From Sediminibacterium soli (GTDB lineage: Bacteria > Bacteroidota > Bacteroidia > Chitinophagales > Chitinophagaceae), in NCBI RefSeq assembly GCF_009939225.1, contig NZ_JAACJR010000014.1:1-59127 (forward strand): 59,127 nucleotides of DNA, given 5' to 3'. The notes under the pieces were generated by a model. The model saw nothing but the letters and a program-made list of their open reading frames with translations, did no database searches and was not told where the DNA came from. The translations under genes were made by a program, and so were the position numbers. Below are positions 16,637-25,364 of this stretch, one piece after another (position 1 is the stretch's first letter; every line of letters begins with the position of its first letter).

Positions 16637-16936
16637 ATGAAACGCGTACTTATCATGGCCCTGCTGCTTGTTGCAGCGATTTCGGTTTCACTTACCCGGG
16701 GACTGCCAAAAGAGAAAGAAATCTTACTTCCGCATGCTTCCGCTTCTTCCGAAGCGCTCAGCGGCAACGAACGGGTGATAGCACTTGATTCGAATATGGC
16801 GATCAACCAGGACAAAGACATCCGTATTGTGCAGAAAGGAAAGGGTTATGTGTTGCAGATAAAACATGCCAACCTTCCGATGGAAGAATACGCGGTTAAA
16901 CCGGAGAAGAAACAGGACAACGGGAACGGTATGTAA
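16637..16936 (+). CDS. Small secreted or membrane-anchored hypothetical protein
   Basis: A 99-residue protein starting MKRVLIMALLLVAAISVSL, a signal peptide or N-terminal anchor, then a polar Lys/Glu-rich periplasmic part. The start at 16637 is chosen to begin at the signal; the frame is open from 16607. A strong terminator follows at 16961. No family recognised. Confidence 0.6.
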   Translation: MKRVLIMALLLVAAISVSLTRGLPKEKEILLPHASASSEALSGNERVIALDSNMAINQDKDIRIVQKGKGYVLQIKHANLPMEEYAVKPEKKQDNGNGM

Positions 16937-16960
16937 ATTACAGGGGTTGTATAACAGAAA

Positions 16961-16986
16961 AGTCCCGCGCAGGCGGGACTTTTTTA
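16961..16986 (+). terminator. Rho-independent terminator
   Basis: A perfect 8-bp stem AGTCCCGC/GCGGGACT with a 4-base loop is followed by six Ts, 24 bp after the stop at 16936. It may also serve the convergent esterase gene, because four As precede the stem. Confidence 0.92.
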
Positions 16987-17001
16987 TGCATGGTATAGAA
17001 C

Positions 17002-17871
17002 CTAAGACACTGCCGAACCAAGCGACAGTAATATCCTGTGAAAAAAAGCAACATGATAAGGAAGCGCATTTTCCCAGTAAGGCCAGGTATGCGCACCGGG
17101 ACGTTCCGTGTAGTCGTGCGGCGTTTTGTTATAGACGAGTCTGCGGTGCAGCTCGCGGTTGGGTTCTATCAGAAAATCGTCTACGCCGCATTCGATGATC
17201 AGGGGCAGCCCATTCTGCTTCATTTTATCGGCAAGGTTAACCACGGAGTTCTGGAAATAGTAATTGGTGCTGCTGGTATCGCGGCCAAGCAGCTTTTCAA
17301 AACGGCTGTTTACATTGCTGAGGAATTCGGGTGTGATGCGCCAGTTCTCCGTTTTCATATCAACCGCGCCGCTCATACTGCCGGCGGCACAGAAAAGATC
17401 GGGATGCCGGGCAGAGAGGTAGAGCGCGCCATGTCCGCCCATCGATAAGCCCGTAATAACCCTTCCCTTGCCGGAGCGGATGGTGCGGTAGCTGTTATCG
17501 ATCTTCTGTATCACATCTTCGGTGATATAACTCTCGAACTGGCTGTTTTTGTCGAGCGGACTGTTGAGGTACCAGCTGAAAGTTTCTCCTTCGGGCATTA
17601 CGATGATCAGGTTATACTGGTCTGCCAGTTTCTTCACCAGTTGTTTATCGGGTGTAAGCGTAAGCCAGTCGCGAAAATGACCGCCGCCGCCATGTAAGAG
17701 GTATAAAACGGGGTAAGCCCTGTTGTTGCCCTTGTATGAATCGGGCAGCACAACGGCGGCCTGGTAAGTTTTCTGCATCGCTTTGCTGGGTATGCTGACG
17801 GAGTCAACGACCGAGGCAAAAACGCCGGATGCAAGACAGAAAAGAACGAGCAGGATACCTGTTTTTTTCAT
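17002..17871 (-). CDS. Secreted esterase (alpha/beta hydrolase, esterase D-like)
   Basis: A 289-residue protein with a signal peptide (MKKTGILLVLFCLASGVFA). The fold is that of the esterase D/feruloyl-esterase group. It has the oxyanion region LYLLHGGGGHFRDW, the nucleophile elbow GLSMGGHG (Ser at about 145), an Asp in the ECGVDDFLIEP segment and the catalytic His in PGAHTWPYW. It likely cleaves acyl or feruloyl-type esters in the periplasm; the exact substrate is unknown. Confidence 0.87.
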   Translation of the reverse strand: MKKTGILLVLFCLASGVFASVVDSVSIPSKAMQKTYQAAVVLPDSYKGNNRAYPVLYLLHGGGGHFRDWLTLTPDKQLVKKLADQYNLIIVMPEGETFSWYLNSPLDKNSQFESYITEDVIQKIDNSYRTIRSGKGRVITGLSMGGHGALYLSARHPDLFCAAGSMSGAVDMKTENWRITPEFLSNVNSRFEKLLGRDTSSTNYYFQNSVVNLADKMKQNGLPLIIECGVDDFLIEPNRELHRRLVYNKTPHDYTERPGAHTWPYWENALPYHVAFFHRILLSLGSAVS

Positions 17872-18053
17872 AGTGCTGTGTTTGGCTGGTGATTATCAGG
17901 ATGAGCTTATTGCGTCATCATGACACAATATAAAAAAACTACAGCAGTGCAACGCTTTTACGACGGGAATTACGCAAAGTTTTTTTCAACGGGCCTGCCG
18001 TGAAATCACCCAAAAAATACTGGGTGCCCTGTTTGGCACAGTTTTCGGGACAT

Positions 18054-18692
18054 ATGGGGAAATCCAATACCATGATCAAAACGCCCGTTCCGGTACAGCG
18101 CGCCCTGCAACTGCTGCATGAGATCAGCCCTCTCTCCCGCCCGCTCGAAACCTATCTTTCCGCATTTTTTGAGATACAGCAGTATGATGCGCATGAGTAC
18201 CTGTTACGTAACGGGGAGGTATGCGACCGTATGATCTTTATTGCCGATGGCCTGGTGCAGATCTATTGCGAGCCGCCCATGCCGCTGCCGCTGGAAATGC
18301 AGGGCAAGGAGATCTGCAACTGGTTCCTGATGGAAGGTGATCTGGCTATTTCGGTAGAAAGTTTTTTTGGCCGCGAGGCTTCCGATGAATACATCAGGGC
18401 CATAGAGCCCACCACAACCGTAAGCATTTCGTATGATGCGCTGGAAAATGTATACGCCGCATTTCCCGAATTCAATTATTATGGCCGGCGACTGACGGAA
18501 GCGTATTATGTAAAAGCGATCCGGCAGCTCAAAGCCCTGCGCTACAAACGCGCCGCAGACAGCTATCGTTACCTGGAAGCACATTGCCCGAACCTGATCG
18601 AACGGGTGCCGGTACGGCATCTGGCGGGTTATCTTGGCGTGGACGAGACCTATGTAAACGCACTCGGTACCAGGAGAAAAGTGGCGAACTGA
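18054..18692 (+). CDS. Crp/Fnr-family transcriptional regulator
   Basis: A regulator of about 212 residues. The cyclic-nucleotide-binding-type beta barrel spans about 15-130 (YLLRNGEVCDRMIFIADGLVQIY, then the GDLAISVESFF turn), followed by a long dimer helix and a C-terminal winged-helix segment (VRHLAGYLGVDETYVNALGTRR). This form, with a weakly conserved HTH, is common in Bacteroidota. Either ATG 18054 or 18072 could start it; the frame is open from 18000. It converges with the thioredoxin gene. Confidence 0.85.
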   Translation: MGKSNTMIKTPVPVQRALQLLHEISPLSRPLETYLSAFFEIQQYDAHEYLLRNGEVCDRMIFIADGLVQIYCEPPMPLPLEMQGKEICNWFLMEGDLAISVESFFGREASDEYIRAIEPTTTVSISYDALENVYAAFPEFNYYGRRLTEAYYVKAIRQLKALRYKRAADSYRYLEAHCPNLIERVPVRHLAGYLGVDETYVNALGTRRKVAN

Positions 18693-18713
18693 ATTAACAT
18701 CGTATTGCAAACC

Positions 18714-19016
18714 TCACAGGTACCGGTTCAGTATACCGGTAAGCTGCGGCGCATCCATGACCCCGCTCTGCCGCCATTGCAGGTTTCCCCCCTTGAACAG
18801 CAGCAGCGTGGGCACGCCCTGGATCTGGAACGAGCTCGCCGTTTGCGGGCTTTTATCGATATCGATCTTGATGATGGTGATCTTCTCGCCCAGCGTACGT
18901 TTTACCTGTTCCAGCACCGGCGCCATCATTTTACAGGGGCCGCACCAGGTGGCAGTGAAATCTACCAGTACCGGTTTGCCCGATGAGATCAGTTCCTGAA
19001 AAGCATTCATGGCCAT
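18714..19016 (-). CDS. trxA: Thioredoxin
   Basis: A 100-residue cytoplasmic thioredoxin with the active site WCGPCK at about 24-29 and the cis-Pro loop GVPTLLLF. It reduces protein disulfides and is recycled by thioredoxin reductase. The length is normal for a minimal thioredoxin, with no signal peptide. It stands alone, with a hairpin upstream at 19055-19084. Confidence 0.93.
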   Translation of the reverse strand: MAMNAFQELISSGKPVLVDFTATWCGPCKMMAPVLEQVKRTLGEKITIIKIDIDKSPQTASSFQIQGVPTLLLFKGGNLQWRQSGVMDAPQLTGILNRYL

Positions 19017-19054
19017 CGTATTTTATCCTGCAAAAATAAACGATCGAAAAAAAG

Positions 19055-19084
19055 AAAGGTGTATTCCCGGAGGAGTACACCTTT
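19055..19084 (-). terminator. Hairpin terminator upstream of trxA
   Basis: The stem AAAGGTGTA/TACACCTTT has a 12-base loop, with T-rich sequence beyond it on the minus strand. No intact gene ends here. It follows a short decayed minus-strand frame (about 19096-19163), so it may be the leftover terminator of a lost gene. Confidence 0.6.
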
Positions 19085-19319
19085 TGTTAGAATGCTTATC
19101 CCTTTACGTTTTCCCCGAAGTATTCCGTTAAGAAAGTTCGGCGGATTGTGAAGAGAGAATCACCATTCTATTATGTCTTTACCAAGTCCAATACCGTGCC
19201 AGCTAGTGCCATGGTCATCCGGTGTCTGGGGCAGCGCCGGTTTCCCAATTTGAGGAAACCACGCCACTATTTGGGGAATTGTAGTGGTTCCGCTATAAAA
19301 TGCACCGTAATTTTAACGG

Positions 19320-19778
19320 ATGGCCTACCAGAAAAAACCCGGGATCGACATCGTCGGAAAAACACTGGATGCATTGTACCGGCACAATCCCGATGCCCTG
19401 TTCGTTATGAGCCTGATGCACCAGTATGAAGAGCGGGGAAGCCTCAGCAAAAAACAATTGCAGGGCTTACACCAGAGAGCGCTGCAGTCGAAAATCATTC
19501 CCCAGAATTGGCTGGGCACACTGGAAGCCATCATACTGAAAATGCCGACCCGGTATAAACCCGTGGAGCCCGTGGTGAAGACACCGGTGTATGAAAAAGA
19601 TGAAACAACCGGCAGGATGATCGATGCCATCCTTGCCAGGTACCCGCAGCATAAAAGAGTATTGTTTCTGCAATCCAAATACCTGGCCAACAGCCTCGAT
19701 AAAAAAGAAGCGGCGGAGATAAAAAAATTCCTGCTGCTTCCGGGTGTGGTATATGACCCGGGTGCTGCGGACCAATAA
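19320..19778 (+). CDS. Conserved-looking hypothetical protein (152 aa)
   Basis: A basic, helical, soluble protein of 152 residues without signal peptide. It has two similar halves of helices (SLSKKQLQGLHQRALQSK and DKKEAAEIKKFLLLP). No family recognised. It converges with the DinB-like gene; only 12 bp separate the stops. Confidence 0.65.
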   Translation: MAYQKKPGIDIVGKTLDALYRHNPDALFVMSLMHQYEERGSLSKKQLQGLHQRALQSKIIPQNWLGTLEAIILKMPTRYKPVEPVVKTPVYEKDETTGRMIDAILARYPQHKRVLFLQSKYLANSLDKKEAAEIKKFLLLPGVVYDPGAADQ

Positions 19779-19790
19779 GACCGCAGTGCA

Positions 19791-20237
19791 TCAGGCGCCG
19801 AACTGCCGCAGGTGGTGATCGGCATGCTTATAGGCAAACTGGCCGATCTGTTCTTTTGTCATAGGTCCGAAAAAAGGGTGTATGTATCCCGGGTTATCAA
19901 AACACGCATACTGGTCGATGCGGTTTATCCATTCTTTTTTCTGCTGTTCTGTGTCGCCTGTTTCGTGCGTGGTCTTCAGCACAGGACTTGTGGGCGAGTT
20001 TTTTCCGAACGGCTGATCGGACTTCAATGCCTTTTTCAGGAACATGGGACCGATCAGCCGCCCGATAAAGACACGTTGTATGGTGATATGCCCCAGGAAC
20101 ATGTCTTCGCACAACGTGCAGTGCCTGGTCATCTGGAATACATTCATCTTTCCCCAACCCGCGGTATTCTGGTCGGAAAGGGATTGTATCCTTGTTACCA
20201 GCTCTTCCTTAACGGCGGTATCAAAAACGCTTTTCAT
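19791..20237 (-). CDS. DinB-like protein (DUF1569)
   Basis: A 148-residue four-helix protein of the DinB/YfiT type. Metal-ligand histidines are visible in TRHCTLCEDM and in the C-terminal HADHHLRQFGA. Members bind divalent metal, and some are thiol-dependent transferases, but function in this subgroup is unknown. It lies 20 bp downstream of the TIM-barrel gene and may be cotranscribed with it. Confidence 0.82.
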   Translation of the reverse strand: MKSVFDTAVKEELVTRIQSLSDQNTAGWGKMNVFQMTRHCTLCEDMFLGHITIQRVFIGRLIGPMFLKKALKSDQPFGKNSPTSPVLKTTHETGDTEQQKKEWINRIDQYACFDNPGYIHPFFGPMTKEQIGQFAYKHADHHLRQFGA

Positions 20238-20257
20238 ATAACAGTGCTGTTACCCGG

Positions 20258-21172
20258 TCAGTACCCCCAGCTCTTCATTACCTTCAGGTCTTCGCTCACT
20301 GCATCTATCGGCGCTTTGCCCTGGTAAGATTCCTGTTCGATGATAAAATGTGTGGTACCGAGTTTCCTGGCTTCGTCGGTGATGGCTTTGGTATTGGCCA
20401 CGCCCGTGCCCAGTACCGTGCTTTCGTACCCCGATCCGATCTCTTTGCTTTGCGCTGATTTTGTTTCGTCTTTTACATGCAGCGATACAAAACGCCCCGG
20501 ATGTTTTTTTACGATCTCGAGTGCGTTTGCACCGGTGCTGTACAGGTTGCCGATATCCAGCTGCTGCGTTACCAGGCTGGGGTCGGTGCTTTCAAGGATG
20601 ATATCGTATACCAGTGTGTCGTTCAGTTTCTGCGTGAATTCAAAATTGTGGTTATGGTAGCCAAAACGCATTCCTGATTTCCGGCACAGTTCGCCGCTTT
20701 TGTTGAATACCTCCATATACCGTTTCATATCATCGTAGTTCTTGCGCAGGTTCTCATCCAGCCAGGGACTGATCACCAGTTCCTGACCCACGGCTGCCGC
20801 ATCTTCCACGGTATATTTCCAGGAATCGCTGAATTCTTTTTTGGTGGCGTCCCAGTGGTCCCTTCCCATAACGGTATGTCCGCTGGGCATTTTGAGCCCG
20901 TTATCGGCCAGTACTTTTTTGAAGTCGGCGGCGGTATAACCGTAGAATTTCCGGTTCACATAATTGGCATGTTCCACATACCGGTAACCCATATCCGAAA
21001 GCGCTTTCAATGTGGCCAGGGGGTCTTTGCGCATATCATCGCGGACAGAGTATAACTGTATGCCGGTGATATGTTCTTTTGCGGCGGCGGCAAAAACCTG
21101 CCGGGAAAGCAGACCGCTTCCGGCGATCAGTACGGATGTTTTGCGAAGAAAAGATCTTCTGGATGTTGGCAT
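20258..21172 (-). CDS. Exported sugar phosphate isomerase/epimerase-like TIM-barrel protein
   Basis: 304 residues. The N-terminus is a twin-arginine-type signal (MPTSRRSFLRKTSVLIAGSG). The rest is a xylose-isomerase-like TIM barrel with the metal-binding residues typical of this group: the GYHNHNFEF motif (about 177-185), the TQQLDIGN Asp and a late IIEQESY Glu. These proteins isomerise or epimerise sugars, often alongside DUF1080 hydrolases, two of which occur in this window though not adjacent. Confidence 0.88.
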   Translation of the reverse strand: MPTSRRSFLRKTSVLIAGSGLLSRQVFAAAAKEHITGIQLYSVRDDMRKDPLATLKALSDMGYRYVEHANYVNRKFYGYTAADFKKVLADNGLKMPSGHTVMGRDHWDATKKEFSDSWKYTVEDAAAVGQELVISPWLDENLRKNYDDMKRYMEVFNKSGELCRKSGMRFGYHNHNFEFTQKLNDTLVYDIILESTDPSLVTQQLDIGNLYSTGANALEIVKKHPGRFVSLHVKDETKSAQSKEIGSGYESTVLGTGVANTKAITDEARKLGTTHFIIEQESYQGKAPIDAVSEDLKVMKSWGY

Positions 21173-21290
21173 GGCAATTCGTTTTATGGAATGAATATAC
21201 TCATAAAAGATGAGTGGTGTGCGGGGCTTAAGGTGAACGGTGCCTGCACGGCTGTTTCCCCTGCGCGCACGATTGACTTACCTTGCAGCC

Positions 21291-21809
21291 ATGAGAACCG
21301 CTACCATTCATGAACTGAAGCAGGAGCTGCAGTCCGTTTCGCAGGCGAGGTTACTGGAGCTTTGTCTTCGTCTGGCCAGGTTTAAGAAGGAGAACAAAGA
21401 ACTGCTGACCTATCTTTTGTTGGAAGCGCAGGACGAAGAAGCTTATATCGCCGGTGTGAAAGCGCTGACCGATGAGGGGTTTTCCTCGCTTCCCCAGGGT
21501 GCTTACCTTGCCAAAAAAACGCTGCGTAAGGTATTGCGGATGGTCAATAAATACATCCGGTATACGGGCTCCAGGCAGGTGGAAGCCAGCCTGCTTACCC
21601 ACTATTGCCAGAAACTGAACGCATCGGGGCTCGATTTCAGCCATAGCCCGGTACTGGCGAACCTGTACCAACAGCAGTTCAAAAAAGCCGAGGCCGCCGT
21701 GCAAACCCTGCACGAGGATCTGCAATACGATTTCTACCGCGAGCTGGAACCCCTGCGCCGGAAACCGGCAAGCACGGGGATTTCAGGTCTTTTCCGCAAA
21801 AAGAAATGA
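21291..21809 (+). CDS. Conserved hypothetical protein (172 aa)
   Basis: A basic helical protein starting MRTATIHELKQELQSVSQARLLELCLRLARFKKENKELLTYLL (shown in parts; key blocks are HELKQEL and KKENKELLTYLL). The start at 21291 is chosen because the helical core begins there; the frame is open from 21240. Similar proteins are common in Chitinophagaceae as far as I recall, with no known role. It ends in a polybasic FRKKK tail. Confidence 0.65.
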   Translation: MRTATIHELKQELQSVSQARLLELCLRLARFKKENKELLTYLLLEAQDEEAYIAGVKALTDEGFSSLPQGAYLAKKTLRKVLRMVNKYIRYTGSRQVEASLLTHYCQKLNASGLDFSHSPVLANLYQQQFKKAEAAVQTLHEDLQYDFYRELEPLRRKPASTGISGLFRKKK

Positions 21810-21920
21810 GCGGTACACCGTGCCGGAGCCGGCCGGCAATGGTTTGTGTAAAACACCGGCGCGATAATTGCGCATAATTCCCGAACTTTATTAAACCCAC
21901 AAGGGATCATACTTAACAGG

Positions 21921-22253
21921 ATGGCTATCTACACGCAGATATGGACTAAGTACATACCGGTTATCAGAATATTGATGAAACGTACCGCGCAGGGCGACCA
22001 GGTCCTCGATTTAAACCGGATAGATTTTGAACGGGCCGGAAGCGCGCGCAAGGCCGGCTACAAGTTCTCTATTGAATTTACCAATGGCAAAGTTGCCAAT
22101 GTGATCAGCAATCTTCCCATGGCCCCGGAACTGGCGGTGGCCATGCAGGATGACCCCGTTATCCGCGATCTTATCTCCTCCAATAACTATGTGGTTTCGC
22201 TGAATACCCGTTACCAGCTGAGTTTAAAGAACATATCCCAGAACGGGGACTGA
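21921..22253 (+). CDS. Conserved hypothetical protein (110 aa)
   Basis: A soluble protein with an amphipathic N-terminal helix (YTQIWTKYIPVIRILMKR) and a small alpha/beta remainder (YKFSIEFTNGKVANVI). No recognised family. It is read in the same direction as 21291-21809, 111 bp downstream. Confidence 0.6.
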   Translation: MAIYTQIWTKYIPVIRILMKRTAQGDQVLDLNRIDFERAGSARKAGYKFSIEFTNGKVANVISNLPMAPELAVAMQDDPVIRDLISSNNYVVSLNTRYQLSLKNISQNGD

Positions 22254-22335
22254 GTCCGGAATAAACGCCCGGTCTATTGTTTATGACTGTCCGCCGGGAG
22301 TGCGTCGTACGGCAACAGTTCTGGCAATGTATTTT

Positions 22336-23109
22336 TTAAAGCGTCCCTCTTACCACCCCGCCATCCACCGTTATGGTCTGCCCCGTAATATACCTGCTTG
22401 CAGGGCTAAGGAGCCAGAGCGCCAGGCTGGCAAAATCATCCGCCTCACCCAATGCACCAACGGGTATTTGGTTTACCGCCGCTGTTTTTATCTGTTCGAA
22501 CGGCAGGCCTGTCTGTTCACTTTTTTTATGGTAGATGCGGTCTATGGCCGGCGTATTGTGCGAGCCGGGGCCGATCACATTGGCGGTGATACCGGTTCGG
22601 GCAATTTCCTGCGACAGGGTTTTGACCATACCCACCACTGCCACCCGCAGCGAATTACTCAATACCAGGTTTTCGAGCGGTTGTTTTACAGAAGCGCTTT
22701 CGATAAACAGCAGGCGTCCGTAGCCGTATGGCTGCATCAGCGGCACCAGCGCCTGGGTAAAAGCCACTTTCCACCGGAGAAGGGTTCTGTAGGCATTGTC
22801 CCAATCCTCGGCGGTGGTCTCCATCACCGTCTTCGCCGGCGGTCCGCCGGCATTGATCAGCGCACCGTGCAATTGCCGGCCGCCGATGGCGGCTATTGTT
22901 TTCTGCCGGGTTTCTTCGTCCGTGATATCTCCCGCAACGATGGTTACGCGTTCCGGGGCCAGCGATGCCAGCGTTTCCAGTTTGTCGGTTCTTCTTGCCA
23001 CGGCTATGACAGATGCTTCTTCGGAGATCAATGCTTCCGCGATGGCTTTCCCAAATCCGGAGCTGGCGCCGCAAACAATGAATAGCTGGTTATTGAGGTG
23101 GAGGTTCAT
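22336..23109 (-). CDS. Short-chain dehydrogenase/reductase lacking the YxxxK pair
   Basis: A 257-residue Rossmann protein with the cofactor motif GASSGFGKAIA near the start and an NAGG segment (about 85-88). A catalytic-type Ser occurs in IESASV. The Tyr-x3-Lys positions read LSNSLR instead, so classical hydride transfer with Tyr/Lys is not expected. Similar LSNxxR variants exist within the SDR superfamily. The ATG at 23109 is chosen at the Rossmann strand; the frame is open to 23139. The physiological substrate is unknown. Confidence 0.85.
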   Translation of the reverse strand: MNLHLNNQLFIVCGASSGFGKAIAEALISEEASVIAVARRTDKLETLASLAPERVTIVAGDITDEETRQKTIAAIGGRQLHGALINAGGPPAKTVMETTAEDWDNAYRTLLRWKVAFTQALVPLMQPYGYGRLLFIESASVKQPLENLVLSNSLRVAVVGMVKTLSQEIARTGITANVIGPGSHNTPAIDRIYHKKSEQTGLPFEQIKTAAVNQIPVGALGEADDFASLALWLLSPASRYITGQTITVDGGVVRGTL

Positions 23110-23193
23110 GGGCGTTGAGTCGTGAGTCGGCAATCGCAAAAATAATACATCCTGTATTCAGCGCTTATTAATTAGTTTTAGAAAAAAACAAGT

Positions 23194-23694
23194 ATGCTTA
23201 CCAGAAAAACCAGGGCGCTGGCAGCGCTTATTGCCTTGTCTGCCGTATTGTTCTCCTTCCGTATTGCACAGGCCGATTTCTCCGGTACCTGGTCGCTCAA
23301 CGAAAGTAAGAGCGAGCTGGGCCAGTTCGGCGGTCGCATGGCCGACAGCAAGATCAGCATCGAGCAGAAAGAAGGTATTCTGACGGTTACACGCACCCGG
23401 GCTGGAATGGGCGGTCAGGAGGTAACCACCAAGGAAACGCTGACAGAAGGAAAAGAAAGCGAAGTGGCCATCAACGCCTCCATCAAGAAAAAATCAACGC
23501 TCAAATGGGCGGCAGACGGACAGAGTTTTACACTCAGCTATGTTATTTCCGGCGATTTTAACGGCAATGCATTCGAATGGAAAGGCACGGAAACCTGGGC
23601 CATCGCCGCAGACGGTAAAACATTCAGTCTGACCGGCACACTCAATACACCGCAGGGCGAGGTAACGACCAAGGCGGCATACGATAAAAAATAA
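23194..23694 (+). CDS. Secreted beta-rich hypothetical protein
   Basis: 166 residues with a signal peptide (LAALIALSAVLFSFRIAQA) and a lipocalin-like series of strands beginning FSGTWSLNESKSEL. The FxGxW opening followed by alternating strands is typical of small secreted beta proteins in Bacteroidota. The ligand is unknown. It converges with the glycosylase gene across a long hairpin. Confidence 0.7.
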   Translation: MLTRKTRALAALIALSAVLFSFRIAQADFSGTWSLNESKSELGQFGGRMADSKISIEQKEGILTVTRTRAGMGGQEVTTKETLTEGKESEVAINASIKKKSTLKWAADGQSFTLSYVISGDFNGNAFEWKGTETWAIAADGKTFSLTGTLNTPQGEVTTKAAYDKK

Positions 23695-23704
23695 TCCGGC
23701 CCAG

Positions 23705-23754
23705 CTAACAGCCGTTTGCCGAATGGCAGATGCCCTGCGGCAAACGGCTGTTAG
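23705..23754. terminator. Long hairpin shared by convergent genes
   Basis: A perfect 17-bp stem, CTAACAGCCGTTTGCCG and its complement, encloses a 16-base loop. The right arm includes the stop codon of the glycosylase gene (23751-23753). No U-tract follows on either strand, so it may act as an RNA-stabilising or factor-assisted end rather than a classical terminator. Confidence 0.65.
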
Positions 23755-24449
23755 CCCACCGATCCGAACGCTTCCAGGTATTTGGCGATGTAGAAGTCTT
23801 TCTGCTTTGACCGGTACTGCATGATAAACCGCGGGTGTTCGAGTGCGACGATCTTTTTGAAATATTTTTTCTCTCCGTTAAGCACGCGCAGGAATTTTTC
23901 ATTTTTGCCTGTGCCAAAACAGAATACGGTATCGGTTTCCACACCCAGGCGGATCTGCCTTCGGATGCTGGTGTTGATGAAACCGTATACGGATACCGTC
24001 AGTTCCCCGCTGTCGTAATAATTGTAATTCACCTCTTTTCCGCCGGGTCTTTCCGAGGTAAAACCAAGCGGACACACCGAATTGATATAGATCTTTCCGT
24101 AAAATGCATCAGGTCCGCCGAAGGCGTCGATCATTTCATAGATAAATACCGAAGAGGGCTCATGGGCCATCGGTCCGGGGTAAGCGAGACCGCATTTTTC
24201 CACCAGTCTTTTTGGGTCGGTGAAAGGGATGCCTGTCAGTCCGCCGCCAAACCGGCCGGGGTTGATACCGAGTACCAGGTGCCTGGGCCGGTTATCGTCG
24301 TAGTATTTTTTGTAAAAACCCGCAGCGATCTCCCGGATGCCCTTATTCTCCCGGAAAGGGTTCATGATACGGATGCCTTTTGGCAATTCCCCGGTAAACC
24401 GGATGGTATTGTTGAATGTAATAACCCTGTCGGCGAATGTTTCAGTCAT
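23751..24449 (-). CDS. SMUG2-type uracil-DNA glycosylase family protein
   Basis: 232 residues of the SMUG2 subgroup of the uracil glycosylase superfamily. The LVLGINPGRFGGGLTGIPF block holds the catalytic-loop region and the LEHPRF segment is the C-terminal His loop, with INSVCPLGFT between them. These enzymes remove uracil or related lesions from DNA. The start at 24449 is used because the upstream open frame (to 24611) runs through intergenic repeat sequence. The stop codon is inside the hairpin at 23705-23754. Confidence 0.85.
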   Translation of the reverse strand: MTETFADRVITFNNTIRFTGELPKGIRIMNPFRENKGIREIAAGFYKKYYDDNRPRHLVLGINPGRFGGGLTGIPFTDPKRLVEKCGLAYPGPMAHEPSSVFIYEMIDAFGGPDAFYGKIYINSVCPLGFTSERPGGKEVNYNYYDSGELTVSVYGFINTSIRRQIRLGVETDTVFCFGTGKNEKFLRVLNGEKKYFKKIVALEHPRFIMQYRSKQKDFYIAKYLEAFGSVG

Positions 24450-24452
24450 GGT

Positions 24453-24711
24453 GAACAATAGAACAATTGAACAAGGAGCAAGGAATTTAGAACAATAGAA
24501 CCTGTCTGCCGACAGGCAGGCGAGGAATATCGAATATCGATCGGAGAAGAACCGGGTTGATATCCTGAGTAAAAATACAGCAGCCGGTGGGAATATCGAG
24601 CAATATAACAATTAGAACAATGGAACCTGTCTGCCGAAGGCAGGCAAGGAATAGCGAATATCGATATATTTTTCTCCGATCGATATCCCCTGTTCAATTG
24701 TTCTATTGCTC
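24453..24711. repeat. MITE-like intergenic inverted repeat (GAACAATAGAACAATTGAAC family)
   Basis: The left end 24453-24473 and right end 24691-24711 are inverted copies over about 20 bp (GAACAATAGAACAATTGAAC, one mismatch). Inside are two copies of an 'ACCTGTCTGCCG...AGGCAGGC' hairpin word and several 'AATATCGA' words. No coding capacity. The whole fills the gap between two minus-strand genes. Confidence 0.8.
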
Positions 24712-24716
24712 GATAT

Positions 24717-25364
24717 TCAATTCATCCCTTTCTCCACCGCATAAGTGATGATACCCGCGATGCTCTTGGCGCCGATCTTGTCCATGATGCGGGTGCGGTG
24801 TCCTTCCACGGTGCGTTTGCTCAGGTTCATGGTATGCGCGATCTCTTTGCTGGTGCATTCGCGGCAGATCAGTCTGATGATGGATTTTTCCCGCTCCGAA
24901 AAATGAATGGCCAGTTTGGTGGTGGACTGGTAATTGCGCGAAACGATCTCGGTGAGTTTTTCGGTGATCTCGCGGCAGAAATACGGTTTGTACTGGAATA
25001 CCGTGGCAATGGCTTCGGAGATCTCCTCCTGGTCGGCGCTTTTCAGCACGTATCCCAGCGCACCTGCTTCGAGCATCTGCAGAATGGGTTCTTCCCGGCC
25101 ATGTGCCGACATAACGATCACCCGCCCGGCCTGTTTGCGCCGTGTCAGCTCGCGCGTGGCCGTAATACCGTCCATAACGGGCATGCCGATATCGGTGATG
25201 ATGATATCGGGAGAAAGTTCGGCGGTGCGCCGTACCAGTTCCAGGCCATTGCCCGCTTCTCCCACCACATCGATATTTTTCTGCTGCGAAAGAAGTTGTT
25301 TCAATCCCGTGCGGAAAACACTATGGTCATCCGCTATCAGGATCCTGATGTTACGTTTTTCCAT
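24717..25364 (-). CDS. NarL/LuxR-type response regulator
   Basis: A 215-residue response regulator. The receiver domain spans about 5-120, with the acidic pair ADDH, phospho-acceptor Asp58 (IITDIGMP), a Ser in VMSAHG and a Lys in YVLKSAD. The C-terminal LuxR/GerE helix-turn-helix covers about 150-210 (FSEREKSIIRLICRECTSKEIA). No histidine kinase is adjacent, so it is an orphan here. The ATG at 25364 is chosen because the receiver begins just after it. Confidence 0.92.
   Translation of the reverse strand: MEKRNIRILIADDHSVFRTGLKQLLSQQKNIDVVGEAGNGLELVRRTAELSPDIIITDIGMPVMDGITATRELTRRKQAGRVIVMSAHGREEPILQMLEAGALGYVLKSADQEEISEAIATVFQYKPYFCREITEKLTEIVSRNYQSTTKLAIHFSEREKSIIRLICRECTSKEIAHTMNLSKRTVEGHRTRIMDKIGAKSIAGIITYAVEKGMN

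Noticed and set aside
19148..19429. Plus-strand 93-codon frame upstream of 19320
   Set aside because: It overlaps the better-supported gene at 19320 in another frame and reads Arg/Cys/Pro-rich without structure.
22300..23085. Plus-strand 261-codon frame opposite the SDR gene
   Set aside because: The Rossmann motif GASSGFG and conserved family blocks are on the minus strand. The plus-strand frame is low-complexity Arg/His-rich.
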